A DNA stretch of 64,000 nucleotides, from the NCBI GenBank assembly GCA_014529385.2, contig CM043958.1, positions 148,396,385 through 148,460,384 on the forward strand. Reading direction: 5' to 3'. Position 1 is the stretch's first letter. Every line of letters begins with the position of its first letter. Origin of the DNA: Adiantum capillus-veneris (taxonomy: Eukaryota > Streptophyta > Polypodiopsida > Polypodiales > Pteridaceae). This document shows positions 24,870 through 36,006 of this stretch, in pieces. Below the pieces are notes generated by a model. The model did not search any database. It saw only the letters and a list, made by a program, of their open reading frames with translations, and was not told the DNA's origin. Position numbers and translations under genes: made by a program.

Positions 24870-25548
24870 GAAGAGAGTTATAACGTCGTAGGAAACTATC
24901 CTAAAAGACGTTAAAGATTAGGTTAGATGTAGACTTACGTTAAATTAAATCTAGGTTTATTTAAGTTAAATTAGATTAGATTTAGATTTATTTTTACTAG
25001 ATATACGTTTATGTACGCTAGATTTAGATTTACGTTATATTAGATTAGATTTAGGTCTCCATAGACTGCGATGCCTGCATGAAGCGGGTGAAAAAAGCCC
25101 TCAATGGAATATAGGGTATTGCTGCCTTCACTCATGGTGGGCTCCGCCGATCCAAAAGTACTGGTGAAATGTCTTCAGAAGATAGGGAAGAAGGTGGATC
25201 TTCAGGGCGGCAAGAGTCACTACATCCCCGACACAATGACCATCTAGACAACCTCTAGTCATTCAACAGCAACTTCAAAGTTAGTAACAAGAGCAAGAAC
25301 GGTCTAAAGGGCCAATTGCTGTCGTCAGATGTGGATGGAGATGAGGCAGCGTCACCGCCGGAAGTTAACTCTCACATCTTTAGTGATGAGAATGCCAACT
25401 CTTGCCGAGTTATGTGAAAAATTATGTGTTAAATTAGTTTTAAGGTTCTTATAATCCCTGTTAGTTTAGTTCTTTGTTTTTAATATAACATAATTTACGT
25501 TAGATTTAGATTTATGTTATATTAGATTAGACTTAGGTTTATTTAGGT

Positions 25549-25606
<58 letters not shown>

Positions 25607-25720
25607 GAAGAAGAGAGTTTTAACGTCGTAGGAAACTATCCCAAAAGACGTTAAAGATTAGGTTAGATGTAGACTTACGTTAAATTAGATTTAGGTTTAT
25701 TTTTAGTTAGATTTACGTTT
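24870..25720 (+). repeat. Direct repeat flanking the captured HIPP fragment
   Basis: A phrase of about 80 bp beginning aagaagagagtt and including aacgtcgtaggaaactatc, agacgttaaagattagg and agatgtagacttacgtt occurs at about 24866-24950 and again at about 25605-25690. Each copy follows a CA tract (the second is 25554-25605). The HIPP fragment at 25055-25417 lies between them. This hints that capture or later duplication used this repeat. Confidence 0.8.
25055..25417 (+). pseudogene. Captured HIPP (heavy-metal-associated isoprenylated protein) fragment
   Basis: One frame from 25055 reads VSIDCDACMKRVKKALNGI then a stop. This is the start of an HMA domain with its CxxC metal-binding motif (CDAC at 25067-25078). 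A second frame from 25137 continues with VGSADPKVLVKCLQKIGKK, the typical end of the HMA fold. Back in the first frame, from about 25265, a polar linker (NSNFKVSNKSKNGLKGQ) runs to a stop at 25415-25417, directly preceded by CRVM, a CaaX-type prenylation signal. HIPPs are plant metallochaperone-like proteins anchored by farnesylation. The piece therefore spans the HMA domain to the true C-terminus, with at least one stop and two frame changes. Its position inside a CACTA element indicates gene capture. Confidence 0.75.
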
Positions 25721-26038
25721 ATTTAGATTTACGCTTATTTACGTTAGATCGAGTCCACGCAAGAATTACTTACGGTTTAGGGTTTAGAGTTAGACGAACA
25801 GTGAAAAGATCTACTGTGAAAAGATGTTAAGATGTTGTGAAGTGCTACAGCTAGAGAAGACGCAAAGGGGTTTTTTCCACTACATGCAGTATCATGTAGA
25901 CGTGGGTGTGTAGATTTCTTGTACCCACAAATATAGGTATTGACCAATAAAGACGAGATTATAACCCGGTGGTTCTGATCTCCGTGCACCTCTAGACCGA
26001 GGTGTGCGGGGATTGGACATGACTAGAGAATGTGAGGT

Positions 26039-26039
<1 letters not shown>

Positions 26040-26091
<52 letters not shown>
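26040..26091 (+). repeat. (GA)n microsatellite before the tnp2-like gene
   Basis: About 25 GA units, ending some 65 bp upstream of the ATG at 26157. It may lie in the promoter or leader of the transposase gene. Confidence 0.9.
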
Positions 26092-26094
<3 letters not shown>

Positions 26095-26156
26095 GACGAA
26101 GAATGCCAATACAATATTAAATTTGTTGTCCAGGTTATAAGATTTTTATCCTCATT

Positions 26157-28669
26157 ATGAGTAGTGACGAGGATGTGGGACCGTCCAACCGAAACACCTA
26201 TCTCTCAACGAGGGTCTTATGTCCTTGTAATCAATGCAAGCATGCTGTGCGACGGACAAGACGTGTTTCTTTGCAGCACGTTCATGAATTTGGCGAGTTC
26301 GATCCATCTATTATAGATCGAGTTGTTGCCAATTATAACTCGTCGGACTCTGACGCTGGCCAACAAGCAGCAATCTTGCAACCCAATAGACGTGTTCGCA
26401 GGCGCTTTGGTCAAGCAACATATGTGAGGCCACAAGATGTAGCCTCTGACAGCTCGGGGGATGATCATGCAGAGCACATTCCCAACGAGGCAATGTTTGA
26501 GCCCGAGATTGATGAAATGATCGAGACGATCATGGATTCAGAAAGGCTTATCTATGATGATATGAAAAGTGAAGGCGATACGCCATTGTATAATGGAGCA
26601 CGTATGTCTAGATTGAAAGCACTCCTGGTTCTTCTCAACATGCAGACAAAGTTTGGATGGAGTGACACTAGCGTCACAGCACTTTTCAGGTGATCTATTA
26701 CAATTAGTTTACTTTAATAAAACTCTAAATGTATAATGATCTGATAGATTTTTACACGATTGTATCCTATTTTTATGTTGTGTAGATTGCTTAAAGAGCA
26801 CATACTACCAGCTGACAATGTGATGCCAGATTCCCGAGATGAAGCAAGAAAGATTTTGCGAAACTTGGGGATGGATTACAATTCTATCCACGCTTGTCCT
26901 AATGACTGCATTCTTTTCAGAGGGGAAAACATAGACATGGAGAAGTGTCCGAAATGTGATTCCGAAAGATATCGAGTAGATCTCCACGGGACAAAAATTC
27001 CACAAAAGGTTTTGCGACATTTTCCTCTACTTCCTCGCATCAAGCATTTCTTCGAATGTAAGTCCATGGCCGCCCTAGCATCATGGCATGAGGAGAATAA
27101 ATCTTCGGATGGTGTGCTAGGAATTCCTGCAGATTGCGCAGCCTGGAAACATATAGATGGAACATGGTCGGATTTTGCCAGGGAAGCTCGAAATTTGCAC
27201 TTAGGCCTGGCTATGGATGGCGTACATCCATTTGGTCAAAGATCAACATCTTACAGTGTATGGCCCGTTGTCATCGTCAACTACAACATTCCCCCGTGGT
27301 TGACTACGAAGAAGGGGCACCTATGGCTAAGCTTGATTGTGCCAGGGCGATATAAAGTGGGGAATATGGAATATGGGGAAAAGGCACGTCCGGAGGGTAG
27401 CATGGCAGAAGGTTGGTTGGTATCAGAGTCCCTAGTGTACATTGGAGAGTAGCTAGATGGATTTGATAAAGCCCAGGACACGCTATGGAGAACCATAGAT
27501 GATGAGCGCATATCTGGGATTGTCATGTGCAATCTCGGTGTTGAGAAGAAGATGACGGAAGATCTAGAGGCTAAAATCAACCGATTTTGCATGCTTCACA
27601 ATCCAGTGATGCAAAAGTGGATTTCACAATATGAGGATGCAAAGCAAGAGCGACAAAGGGCACGAATCGAGTGGAGACGGGGAAGACGACCACCGATGCA
27701 CTATCCAGCGGTTCTGGAGTGCCTACCAACCTTCATGAGCTTAAGATGGTTGCACAACCAATTGAAAAGCGCACAACAATGCGGTGACGAAGTGACTGAG
27801 GAAGAGTGGGAGTACTCTCGGGGTTGCGCGACCAAGGTAAGTTTGCAATGTACGACTAGCAAGTGACTTTATTTATAAACGTTTGAACGGCCACTCATAA
27901 TCTTTGTTCGTTGTAGTATAAGTCATACACAGCAGCATGGTGTAAAGGTCGACATTTTAGGGTGGAACGAATCGACAAAAAGCGTTTTACTCAAGATTGT
28001 GGAATCATGGCAAAATTTGAACAGTTTAGTCGACGACGTTCCTCTGATGTAGATCCTATGGTGGCGGAACTCACTTACTTCGGCACGCTGCAAGAGATTT
28101 TGAGGATCGACTACAGAGGATTTTTTGTCGACTTGTTCGACGTGCAATGGTTCAAGATAATCATGGAGGGTCGCAACGCTACTGTGCGTAGAGGAGAGTC
28201 TGGTTTTCTTGAGGTGGATTCTACTAAGAAATGGATTGACCTAAGAGACACTTTCGTACTACCCGAGCATTGTGAACAAGTAAGTATGTAAATAGTTAAC
28301 ATCCCCCTTTTACAAGTTATGTGCTTGAAAGCTCTCATGTAAGTTATGTGGCTCTGACAGGTAATATTTCATCCTACAAAGTCTACATCAAACTGGTGGT
28401 ACGTCATAGAGGTAGCCCCTCGTAGTGCAAGGACGTATGAAGGCTACCATGTGACAATCACAACGGCATCAATGGAGGAGATCAGAGAAGATGCTTAATC
28501 AGAAGCCGCTGCGGTGGTGCCAGACGAGCATCAAGATGCTACTACTCTATATGGGGTGCATGCAGAGGAGCTACAAAATGAAACAGAGGATATGCGTTTA
28601 AACGGAGAGCTCTATATAGATATAGGAAGTTATGTTGAGTTATGCGAAGATGAGAGAGAGATCTCTTAA
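26157..28669 (+). pseudogene. CACTA tnp2-like transposase lacking the catalytic core
   Basis: Exons inferred from GT-AG borders and reading frame: 26157-26689, 26786-27836, 27917-28279, 28361-28669. The N-terminal part matches Tnp2: RMSRLKALLVLLNMQ and the zinc-knuckle-like region HACPNDCILFRGEN / CPKCDSERY, then the start of the transposase domain (HLGLAMDGVHPFGQ...WPVVIVNYNIPPW). At LSLIVPG (about 27343) the frame jumps directly into KARPEGSMAEGWLVSESL, which belongs to the DUF4218-like region far downstream. The middle of the transposase, with most catalytic residues, is therefore missing without loss of frame. The C-terminal part resembles DUF4216 (WFKIIMEGRN). In-frame stops occur at 27450 (TAG) and 28496 (TAA). 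Complete Tnp2 proteins are much longer. Confidence 0.85.
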
Positions 28670-28941
28670 AGCCACAAATATTGTATTTGAACAATTTTGC
28701 TCCGTGTTGTAAAAGCTCTGGCTCTCTAAGTACCTTCCATGGTGTATAACGCTCTTTTCTACTCGCACTCACATCTTTTGATTGAAAATTCTGAGTTTTT
28801 GACTTGCCTCTTCTATCACTCAATTCATTGCGTCATTGTATTTATATGCGTCATTACGTCATTGTATTTAATGGTCTTTGCGTCATTGTCTACTCTATTC
28901 ATTCAATATTACGTTTAAATATTCGTGTGTTTAATGCAGGT

Positions 28942-30276
28942 ATGGATGATGAGGAGTTTCTTTCTTCTTTGTCACCGTAGCAGAGACAGTGGTACGTGGA
29001 GCGTCATCGCTCTGGCGCATCATCGCGCGTTCCTACTCCATCCGCATCTCCCTCTCTTTCGGAGCATTCGGCACGCTCCGAAGCTTCGGCGTCGACGAGA
29101 CGAGCTTCACACTCGTCTAGACACCGGCGCTCTAGTGGTGGCGGTGGCGGTTGTTGTGGGGATTCCGCCACCGATGCCTCCACACCGCCTCGTGTTCGAC
29201 GAGGCTCTTTACCCTCCCCTTCTTTGCCCGCCCCCACACCAGTCACAACATCGCCATCTACGCCAGGTTTTGCACAGCTGACTGTTCCTAGAAGCTACAC
29301 ACCTCTACCTACTCCGCCAGGAGCCACCCCACTCGACACTCCTCGCTTCGGGGCCCAGACGCCGGTGGAGACACCTGACGTCCGTACCCCCATCGATACG
29401 CCGCTAGAGACCCCTGCCGGGACACCCAGGTTCACGCGTCACCGGCCAGAGGGCTTGTCTTACTCCGTCGACTTCAGCGGCGGCATCATCATGGATGATG
29501 ACGGCAAAAAGGTGATCTCGTGCATGCGTGGTCTTTGCTCTCAGCTGTTTAGACACTACATACTAAAAAAATGGAGTGAAGTACCAAGTGATTTAAAAAA
29601 CAGAGTCATCAGCATACTTCATGATGAGTTTCCCGTTCCAACACGGGATCAGTGCTTCAATGAAGACCTGATGAAGATTCGAATGCGCGAATACTGCAAA
29701 CACAAGCGTTCCGAAGTGCAAAAAGCAATCAAGAATGGGTGGAACAGGCCAGATTGGCTGGCCAAAGAAGATTGGAAGAATGCGAAGAAAGCAGCGCGCG
29801 AGAATCCCGACAAGTGGAAGCAACAAAAGGATGCAGCCAGAGCGCGAGTAGAGGCAGGGAGCTCGCACCACTTGGGGAGCGGTGGATGGACATCATTTGA
29901 GGCCGATTTTGTAAGTGTTTTCTCATTGCTCTTTATGTTCGATAGTTTAGGGTTTATGAGTTTTTTAATTCTAACATAATGAAATCTTTGTATGTTTTGA
30001 CAGTGGTCGATGACAGGACGTGATCCCACACCGTACGAGCGCGAGTACGCAGGCAGGAAGGGCTTAAACGCCCTGATGGACATTCTCAGTTCTCGCGGCG
30101 GCATGGTTAGTATTAGGGTTTACTCTTTTCTATTTTTTGTATTGTTTTATAAATGTCGTTATATGTATATACTTACTCAAAGCTGTCTTATTGTCTTTTT
30201 TTGCAAAATCCGACAGATACGCCGCTTGGACGCGATGAGACGTCTGACTAGACGACGTCAGTTTAGCCGTAGCTAG
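28942..30276 (+). pseudogene. CACTA TNPA-like second gene
   Basis: Exons 28942-29910, 30004-30105 and 30217-30276 keep one reading frame (377 codons). The start MDDEEFLSSLSP is followed by an in-frame TAG at 28978-28980; if that is real, translation could only start later (ATG at 28996). Residues about 20-165 are Ser/Pro/Thr-rich and contain TPxxTP-type repeats (TPVETPDVRTPIDTPLETP). A basic region follows (KHKRSEVQKAIKNGW, KNAKKAARENPDKWKQQ) that resembles the Transposase_24/TNPA-like family. Such proteins bind subterminal repeats of CACTA elements. Orientation and order after the tnp2 gene match typical elements. The acceptors (gacag, ccgacag) and donors (gtaagt, gttagt) look sound. Confidence 0.75.
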
Positions 30277-30603
30277 ATAGCATTAGTTTAGGGTTTCTCA
30301 TAGCTTATGTATCATGAGACGGATTTTATACGTCTTTTTGAACCATGTATATTATTACATTTGTCACCGCAGTTCCTTTTGCCAATCAATTCTTTATGCC
30401 TATGATGCTGTACAATCGTCATTATTACATTTGCCAATCAATTAATTTTGCCTATGATGTGTACAATTGTCAATTTTGCAAACAATGCGTCTTGTGGGTG
30501 ACTATTTTAGGTCTATTATCTACCCTTGCACTTTTTTTAAAAAGTGAATCAAGTACAATATGGTTGATGGGTGAATGCCCTGCCACCAAAAAAAAATTCT
30601 CTC

Positions 30604-30812
30604 GGGCGTCGCTATAACCGTCGCTATTTATGGCTCTGTAGCGTCGCTATGAGCGTCGCTATAGTCTTCTGTGTAAACGTCGCTATAACCATCGCTATGA
30701 GCGTCTCTATATAGCGACGCTTATAGCGATGCATATAGCGACGCTCGCAGCGACGGTTTTAGCGACGCCGGGGGTTATAAAAACCCAGTGTATTTCCGTC
30801 GCTAACAGCGTC
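30604..30812 (+). repeat. CACTA 3' subterminal repeats
   Basis: At least ten GCGTCGCTAT-like units in both orientations, for example gcgtcgctatgagcgtcgct near 30641 and gcgacgctcgcagcgacggt near 30735. The zone is denser than at the 5' end. It can fold on itself because opposite orientations alternate, and it matches the motif family at 24016-24116. Confidence 0.9.
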
Positions 30813-30824
30813 ACAAGAGCACAC

Positions 30825-30838
30825 AACCTCTTGTAGTG
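30825..30838 (-). repeat. CACTA 3' terminal inverted repeat
   Basis: AACCTCTTGTAGTG, the exact complement of the 5' end, followed by target duplication AAA (30839-30841). Confidence 0.95.
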
Positions 30839-31139
30839 AAAGGAGAAAAATTATGTGAATGGAAATAGCCATGGTAAAGGGAGTGATAGTCATCTAAATA
30901 ATGGAAATATGCATGGTGATAGGTGAAGATATATATATCCATAACTATTATTGCATAAGTTATTGCTACTATGACTGCAATATTACCGCTACACAGCTTT
31001 CCAAAAATAAAAATGCGCATTTGAGCCATTCAATTTTGGGTGGTCCAAATGAGAATCTTTATTTTTTACCTGCATAAAACATATCACATATCAATTACAT
31101 TTTAAAAATAATAATAATAAACTTTGAAATTGCATGTCA

Positions 31140-32839
31140 CACCTTATCTACATAATTTAAAGCACAAAAGAAAAATAGTTAAATTTAATTACAAATAAAT
31201 CCAAAATTCCAAATGAGTTCTATATGCAAATCATGGGGGTTTGTTGTGCCATATTTTCACTTGTAAAAGAGGACTACAAAAAAATATATATCTATCTAAG
31301 TCCGCTTCTTTGTCCTCCTCGTCCTTGTCCATAAGTACATAAGTTTGATCGCTCTACAAAACCAAATTAGATAAATCAATAACGCAAACAGAGTAATACA
31401 ATATTCATTGACTACGTTCATTAACTACTCTTATTGCTTCAAAAGATCCGATGGCTCACGAGAGATATGATGGTTTTCCAACAACCATCATCCAAATCAA
31501 ACTCCATGTGTCTCTCTCGATACTTGACCATATCTCTAGTAGAACGGGTCAGAGTGATATTTTTCTAGGTTAAAAATAACCAAAACGTTCCATAAGCTAA
31601 CATATCTTCTATGTAAAACTTGTATAGTTAGAAATTACTTTACACTTTGCCCCTCATACCATAGTGCATAGGAGTTTTATTGGCCCAAGCTTCGCATTGT
31701 TGTCTATAGGATGTGCCCGTAACAACTTCCTCGCCCTTTTCTTACATGTACCACTCCCACTCTGCATCTTCCATGTCACCCCATCACAATAGCTCCTCTT
31801 TGGATTTGCAGTGTGGTTGGCTGCTATGCTGCTTGCCGTACAATTGATTGCTTGGTTTTTTTGAATTTTTTTGATACACCTCTCCAACCACTATGTCGAG
31901 AAATGCTCATTCAAGGCACTAAAAATTTAAGAATGCATCCCTTTCTTGCATAGCGTGCATGATTGGGCACATAATTTTTTAATTTAATAAAAAAATTATT
32001 ATCCATTGATCATATAAGAATCTATAGGTGGCACCAAAATGACTTGCCATGCATAATACCAAAGTTGACCTTGTCACCATACTTGACCTTGTAGAAGCAT
32101 TCATGCAGTTCTAGCATGGGAACATCAATGTTTTTGTCCTGTTTTAGTTGGAGCATCATTCTCCAAGATAGGTGAACTTGTCTCCCCTCCACCACCAAAA
32201 TCAGTATCCCGGAAGGAGTTTCAAGCACTACACCTGTCACAACACTCACGACCCTAAGACAAACACCATCGTGCACTGCTAGAAGACGTTTGTCGACCAG
32301 CTGTGGATTATCAATGAGGCTTGGGAAAATGAAGAGGCAACTGAAATAGGGTAGGTCTTTGTGATGAAAGGGGATGGGGTCCTTACGATGGAAGAGGGGT
32401 AGGTCAGTAAGAAGGTACCATCTGTACGATGCTCTCAATGTATGGAGTCCCTCCTAGACTTGGGCCCATATTGTGGTTTGTTATAAAATACCATGGACGC
32501 TACCTGTTGTGGAGTGTAGCACCCAAACAATACCTATGTCAAATGGAGGTATTCCTCTCATAAAGATAGTATAGGCAATAGGTTCAAATTTATTAGCAAG
32601 CAAGCACACTTTATTCTTGTCAAAAAGACTATTAAGGCACACCAAATAGGAACCCTCCTCAACTATCATATGTTCAAACACCATGGATTTCCAACATCCA
32701 TCATGTGAGATAGAGATCCTAGAATGACCGGGACGACTATGAGGTAGAGGAGATGTCATAAAATCTCATATCTAACTAACCCAAATGATTTTCTCACATT
32801 AAATTGACAATTTAATGTGGGAGAATAAACGGGAACAAG
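31140..32839. other. No recognised gene; two unassigned minus-strand ORFs
   Basis: Two minus-strand frames stand out by length, 32759-32481 (92 codons) and 32438-32022 (138 codons). They are adjacent and in the same direction, with ordinary amino-acid composition, so they could be remnants of one gene. I recognise no motif in them. The rest of the stretch is AT-rich without features. Confidence 0.35.
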
Positions 32840-33814
32840 TGTTAGAATATAGATACGTGCTTATGGATTTATCTCAACAAGGGACCAAAGTCAATGGGTC
32901 TAAATGAGAGACAGTCTCTCAAAGAGCAACGCTAGCTACTAGAGCTTGAAAGGACCCTAGGGTTAGCTTCGTTAAAGAACTCCAAAGGTCAGCGTTAAAA
33001 GTCCTTAGACCTAGGAACTTAGGCTAGGGCTGAGCTTGAGGTGGGAACCCGGCCCAAGCTTGAGGTGCTTGTTGCTGACTAAGGTGCTTAAGGTACTTGG
33101 GGGCCAAGATGCTTGAGGTACTTGAAGTCAAATCAAGGACTACAAAGGAGTGTATGAGCCCCAAGAGTAGGGGGTGGGGTTGAATGGTCTTTCCCTCACC
33201 CAAGGGACACCCCTTGCTCAAAGAGGCAAATAGGACACATGTCAAGGCCCTAGTTAGGTTTCCCCCATAGTGTGCCTAAAGCCTATTGGATGCCTTTGAG
33301 AGAGATCCAATGAGAATTTAGTTTAATTAATTAATTTTTTCATCTTTATTCAAGTCCTCTCTCCCAAAGGGGTAAGGAGGACAATAATTGTCCTAATTCT
33401 ATCCTTGTTCTTGTTATACACAAAGCTTGTGATTGGCTAGACTTGAGGAGTTCCAATCATCTCCAACCTAGAGCTACAAGAGGGGGTCGACCCAAGAAAG
33501 AAGGGGGTGTGCTTGACCATATACCCTCTCTCATTCACTCACACATACTCTCATTCTCATAATGTGTTGTGCAAGAACACCGTCTCATTCTCTAAGCTTG
33601 AGAAGATGAGAGCCACACCAACAACTCTTGGCCATGGAATGCAAATCCAACCAAGAGCCATGCTTCGATGTTATGCTAGCCATCTTCTTCTTCTCCATTA
33701 CTATGCTACTAGCTATGCTAAGGTCTATGAGTAATGGTATGAGAATAAACTACTTCTGTCTCATAAGAATACTTCTTCTTCCTCTTCCCTACCCACCCTC
33801 ATTCCCTACTAGCA
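32840..33814 (-). repeat. Candidate LTR with adjacent polypurine tract
   Basis: On the minus strand the segment starts TGCTAGTAGGGAATG (33814) and ends TATATTCTAACA (32840), the TG...CA form of an LTR. Directly before it, at 33815-33829, lies caaaggggggag (minus strand), a good polypurine tract. This would make it the 3' LTR of a minus-strand retroelement. I found no partner LTR and no matching 5-bp target duplication, and the adjacent 33.8-35.4 kb shows no pol sequence. Boundaries and identity are tentative. Confidence 0.4.
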
Positions 33815-33829
33815 CTCCCCCCTTTGAAG

Positions 33830-35560
33830 GTGTTTGAGGTATTCTCATAAAAATGGTCACTACAGTTTCCTTAATTCCTGTACTCTCAATGTTCATAGTC
33901 CATTTCCATTACAGGTAAGCTCTATGAGTCAAGCTATGGCTAGAAAACCTCGTGTGCCCTACTAAAATAGCACTACACTTGGGTGTAGAGACCAAACTAG
34001 GCCTGAAGGGAGCTGATACATGTGGTGTGGCCTCTCTTGTTGTGTCATCAACATGGTCTATATGAACTTGATGCAACAATGTCTCACAATTTGTATGTAC
34101 CTGCTCTATGATCGGGGTGGTCGTGTCTCCGCAAGAACAAATGGCTCTATGATGTGGTTGCTTTGTAGGAGAAGCACTCAGTAATATGTCACTCTTTGTA
34201 TATCAAGATGGAAAGAAATTGCTTTAAGCTATGAAGCTCACTTTGTGGTAGGCTAAGCTTACATCAAGGGGTGGCATAGTCCTATGAAGCACAATGCAGC
34301 AGTGGTCGTCCACATAACAATGCATATGTAGCCCCATCGTAAATTCTCCTATGGATGCCTCATAAGGAATCTCGTGGGATAGCATTGATTGTATCGAAAG
34401 GTAAGGTACTCTCCAAATCTGGCTCTAGCATTCACGTACATCCTCCGATGCTCATCATCATAAAGGGGTTCACCATCAAAGGCAAGTACAAGGATAAAGT
34501 CTGTGGTAACCCAATGCTGTCTAGGAAACCCTCACAAAGGGCTAGCATGAAACTCTCTGAAATATGATGTACCAAAACCATCAAGAATGTGATCTAGAAA
34601 GGTCGACTGTGCTCGAGCTCTAAGCATTGGAAACTAGGTGTGTGATGGTATGTGGACTGAAGATGGATATACATTTATTGGGTGTCTCGATGTTTGTATA
34701 TAGTCAATCCGTCTATCTCACCACAAATCCACAATAACCTATCAAGCAAGGCCTCAGATCCATGATCGCTAAAGTCGGTCAATCTCACTCAAATTTGGTG
34801 TTAAGCAGGTCTATATACACGAGCACTAGCTATGGTGCATGATCTAGCAATCAAAGGCTAGCCAAGTGTTAATTTGGTGTCCCTACGTGTGAAATGGCTC
34901 TAAAATCCTCTCTAGGCACAAGTCGTGGTAAAAAGTAAATCAACAAATCAAACCAAGTTCTAATCATATACAAGTGTGTGACCAACAACTTAAATCAAGC
35001 CAAGTCGAGATCTCACATGTGAATCGGCTGTAGCTAGCATAATTTAGTCAGTCTCAAGGACACAAATGAATCTCTACAGTAAATCGGGGTCAAATATGGT
35101 AAAGCATGAAGTCTACTATCAAATAAGGACAAAATGGTATAATCCGCGCGATCAAGCTCTAAAGCTGGTCAATTGACCGAATGTAGACCACAATCGGATT
35201 TTGTGTAAGAATATGGTCTATGAGTGCAATCGGGCTCACATCTGGCCAAATCGAACAAAATTGGACTCTTCGGGCGTACCTTTACTAAACTGTGTCTAAC
35301 CGTATGTAAAATGGACTCTCCTTGGGCCTTTTTGATTAGTGAAGGCTTAAGGGAGAACCAATGAGAAGGCTCTTGGGATATCACCTAGAGGGGGAGGAAT
35401 GGTAGGGGTCAGCCTGATTGTCTCCCTCTTCAATGCTTGGTTCTTAGAGAGAGGTGGGAGGTAGGCTAGGGGGGCGGGGGGTAAATAGGAGGAGAGAGGT
35501 GTCATAAAAGAGGGAGGGACCCCAAAAAAAAAAAACGCGCATGCTTAAAAACCCTAAAAA
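33830..35560. other. No recognised coding sequence
   Basis: If the LTR at 32840-33814 is real, this is the former interior of that element, but I find no gag or pol motif on either strand. Frames are short. It may be a non-coding LTR derivative or decayed sequence. Confidence 0.4.
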
Positions 35561-35639
35561 TTGAATTTTTTTAAAAAGTTCCAAAGTTGACCCATTTGCC
35601 TCCAAAACTGCCCCAAAACATAAACTAACTTAAAAAAGT

Positions 35640-36000
35640 CAAATTTTCCCCCCAAAATCCACTTTTCTCTCTCTCCCTCATTACTTTTCTCTCCCACACT
35701 CTCCCTCTTCTCCCTCCTCCCATTCTCTCTCTACAGTCAAGGCAGCCATAGCCAAAAGCTTTCCACCACTCTCTTCCTCTCTCTCCATAGCTCCCCCTTC
35801 TCTCACACCTCCATCAACCCTCTACAGTCCCACACTCCATAGCCCACAGCTCCACTATCCTCTCTACCTCTCACTCCTCCCCTCTTTCTCTATCTCCACT
35901 ATCAAAGCCACCATAGCCAGCTCACCTCACCCTCCCCTCAGCTCCTCATTCTCTCTCCACAGTACTCAACTCTTTCAAATCCCTTCCTAAGCCCAGCTTC
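35640..36000 (+). promoter_or_regulatory. Pyrimidine-rich leader upstream of the first plus-strand gene of element B
   Basis: About 360 bp of strongly C/T-biased sequence (tctctctccctcattac, ctctctccatagctccc and similar) immediately precedes the ATG at 36007. Plant promoters and 5' leaders are often enriched in pyrimidine patches. I see no convincing TATA box, so the assignment as a promoter or leader is by position and composition. Confidence 0.35.
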
Positions 36001-36006
36001 CCAAGC

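Larger units (their letters stand above)
23993..30838 (+). mobile_element. Complete CACTA (En/Spm) DNA transposon, 6,846 bp
   Basis: Ends are CACTACAAGAGGTT at 23993-24006 and the exact reverse complement at 30825-30838. The target duplication is AAA (23990-23992 and 30839-30841). The neighbouring copy of the duplicated host sequence has a single AAA at 22972-22974, so the insertion is proved to the base. Inside, in order, are a subterminal repeat zone, microsatellites, a captured HIPP fragment, a tnp2-like gene lacking its core, a TNPA-like gene and a second subterminal repeat zone. CACTA elements move by cut-and-paste using a tnp2-type (TNPD) transposase and a TNPA-type DNA-binding protein. 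With its own transposase disabled, this copy would depend on another element. Confidence 0.97.
23273..31139 (+). repeat. 1.03-kb tandem duplication, copy 2 (split by CACTA element)
   Basis: Copy 2 is present as 23273-23992 plus 30842-31139, interrupted by the CACTA element and its 3-bp target duplication. Removing the insertion and one target copy gives about 1,018 bp colinear with 22241-23272. The order of events is therefore duplication first, transposition second. Confidence 0.95.

Noticed and set aside
28925-29281. 118-codon frame overlapping the TNPA-like gene
   Set aside because: It is a shadow in another frame; the TNPA-like frame has splice continuity and family-like composition.
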